A model generated the notes under the pieces. That model searched no databases. It was not told the DNA's origin and saw nothing but the letters and a program-made list of their open reading frames with translations. A DNA stretch of 5,326 nt, taken from assembly GCA_012516225.1 (NCBI GenBank), contig JAAYWX010000386.1, positions 1 through 5,326 on the forward strand, read 5' to 3'. The translations under genes were made by a program, and so were the position numbers. This DNA is from Clostridiales bacterium. Its GTDB lineage: Bacteria > Bacillota > Clostridia > Oscillospirales > Oscillospiraceae. Positions 4,531-5,326 of the stretch are shown here, piece after piece; within the stretch, counting starts at the first letter, position 1, and each line of letters opens with the position of its first letter.

Positions 4531-5326
4531 ATGCTGGAACTTTTATCACCCGCCGGCTCGCCTGAGGCGGTTGTTGCCGCCGTACAAAACGGATCCTATG
4601 CGGTTTATATGGGATTTGGAAATTTCAATGCCCGCAGGGGCGCAAAAAATTTTACGAACGAAGAATTTGATTCCGCCGTTCGTTATTGCCGCGTCAGAGG
4701 CTGCAAAGTATATGTTACCTTAAATACGCTTGTAAGCGACAGAGAAATCCCAGACGCGCTGAAAATGGCTGGGAGAGCTTGTGAAGCGGGGGCAGATGCA
4801 TTGCTTGTTCAGGATCTTGGGCTTGCAAGGATACTCAAGTGCGCTTTGCCCGATATGCCGCTGCATGCGAGCACTCAAATGAGCATTCACAATCTTGCAG
4901 GGGTTGAAGCCGCGGCGGAGATGGGAATTTCAAGGGCTGTTCTGGCAAGGGAACTCAGCCTTGAACAGATTGCGAGGATTGCTGAAAGATCTCCGATAGA
5001 AATTGAAGTTTTCGCACATGGGGCGCTTTGCTTCTGCCACTCAGGGCAATGCTATATGAGCGCCCTTATAGGAAGAAGAAGCGGAAACAGAGGGGCCTGC
5101 GCCCAGCCGTGTCGGCTTCAGTACAGCCTCGGAGGAAGGATGGACGACTATCCTCTCAGTCTCAAGGACAACTGTCTTGTAAAATACCTCAAAGAGCTTG
5201 AAGCGGCGGGAGTCGCGTGCGTAAAAATAGAAGGGCGAATGAAACGTCCGGAATATACCGCGATAGTTACTGGCATATATTCAAGGGCTATACACGACGG
5301 GACGGAGCCGTCGGAAGCAGAAATGC
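4531..5326 (+). CDS. U32 peptidase-family protein, RlhA-like (3' end beyond window)
   Basis: Only the first 265 residues are visible. The protein begins MLELLSPAGSPEAVVAAVQNG, the usual N-terminus of the U32 family. The family signature EVFAHGALCFCHSGQCYMS starts at residue 159, followed by GRRSGNRGACAQPCR and then SLKDNCLVKYL and KIEGRMKRPEY (about 211-241). Cysteines are at 167, 169, 174, 190, 194 and 215; in studied members, conserved cysteines of this region hold an iron-sulfur cluster. Despite the name, characterised relatives hydroxylate RNA: RlhA acts on 23S rRNA, and TrhP (YegQ, with YrrN/YrrO in Bacillus) acts on tRNA uridines. The SGNRGxCAQPCR segment and clostridial context suggest the longer RlhA-like group with a C-terminal DUF3656 region, but that part is outside the window. 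The start has GGAAG seven bases upstream. It follows zapA by 23 bases with no terminator between. Confidence 0.93.
   Translation, partial: MLELLSPAGSPEAVVAAVQNGSYAVYMGFGNFNARRGAKNFTNEEFDSAVRYCRVRGCKVYVTLNTLVSDREIPDALKMAGRACEAGADALLVQDLGLARILKCALPDMPLHASTQMSIHNLAGVEAAAEMGISRAVLARELSLEQIARIAERSPIEIEVFAHGALCFCHSGQCYMSALIGRRSGNRGACAQPCRLQYSLGGRMDDYPLSLKDNCLVKYLKELEAAGVACVKIEGRMKRPEYTAIVTGIYSRAIHDGTEPSEAEM

Overview
The window looks like chromosomal housekeeping DNA from a low-to-mid GC member of the Bacillota, most likely class Clostridia (Oscillospiraceae-like). The evidence is the DnaD-domain protein followed by a DnaC/DnaI-type helicase loader, the short archaeal/eukaryotic-type prolyl-tRNA synthetase, a Firmicutes-style ZapA followed by a U32 peptidase-family gene, TTGACA/TATAAT promoters and GGAGG ribosome binding sites. 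The taxonomic call is an inference from protein resemblance and gene order. No tRNA, rRNA, CRISPR array, insertion sequence or phage gene was found.

Layout. Positions 1-1324 (minus) hold proS, whose last few dozen codons lie beyond the left edge. It has its own strong promoter at 1451-1479. Positions 1545-1850 (plus) hold a small orphan gene for a cytosolic beta-sandwich protein, closed by a strong rho-independent terminator at 1863-1910. Positions 1905-2909 and 2942-3913 (both minus) form a two-gene replication operon, the DnaD-domain protein first and the helicase loader second. Positions 3914-4219 are a 306-base gene-free stretch. It contains two overlapping divergent promoters, one for the dnaD operon and one for zapA, and then an unusually long zapA leader with a possible 17-codon upstream ORF. 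Positions 4220-4507 (plus) hold zapA. From 4531 to the right edge (plus) is the first part of a U32-family (RlhA-like) gene, probably co-transcribed with zapA.

How the genes relate. The DnaD-domain protein and the helicase loader should act together to load the replicative helicase. ZapA bundles FtsZ filaments at the division site, and the U32 protein probably modifies RNA. ProS charges tRNA-Pro. The divergent promoter pair couples a replication operon to a division operon on one stretch of DNA where two polymerases probably cannot bind at once.

I see no convincing evidence for a wholly new system. The parts most worth a second look are the interleaved dnaD/zapA promoter region with its inverted repeat, the long zapA leader, the hairpin at the start of the proS transcript, and the orphan beta-sandwich protein.
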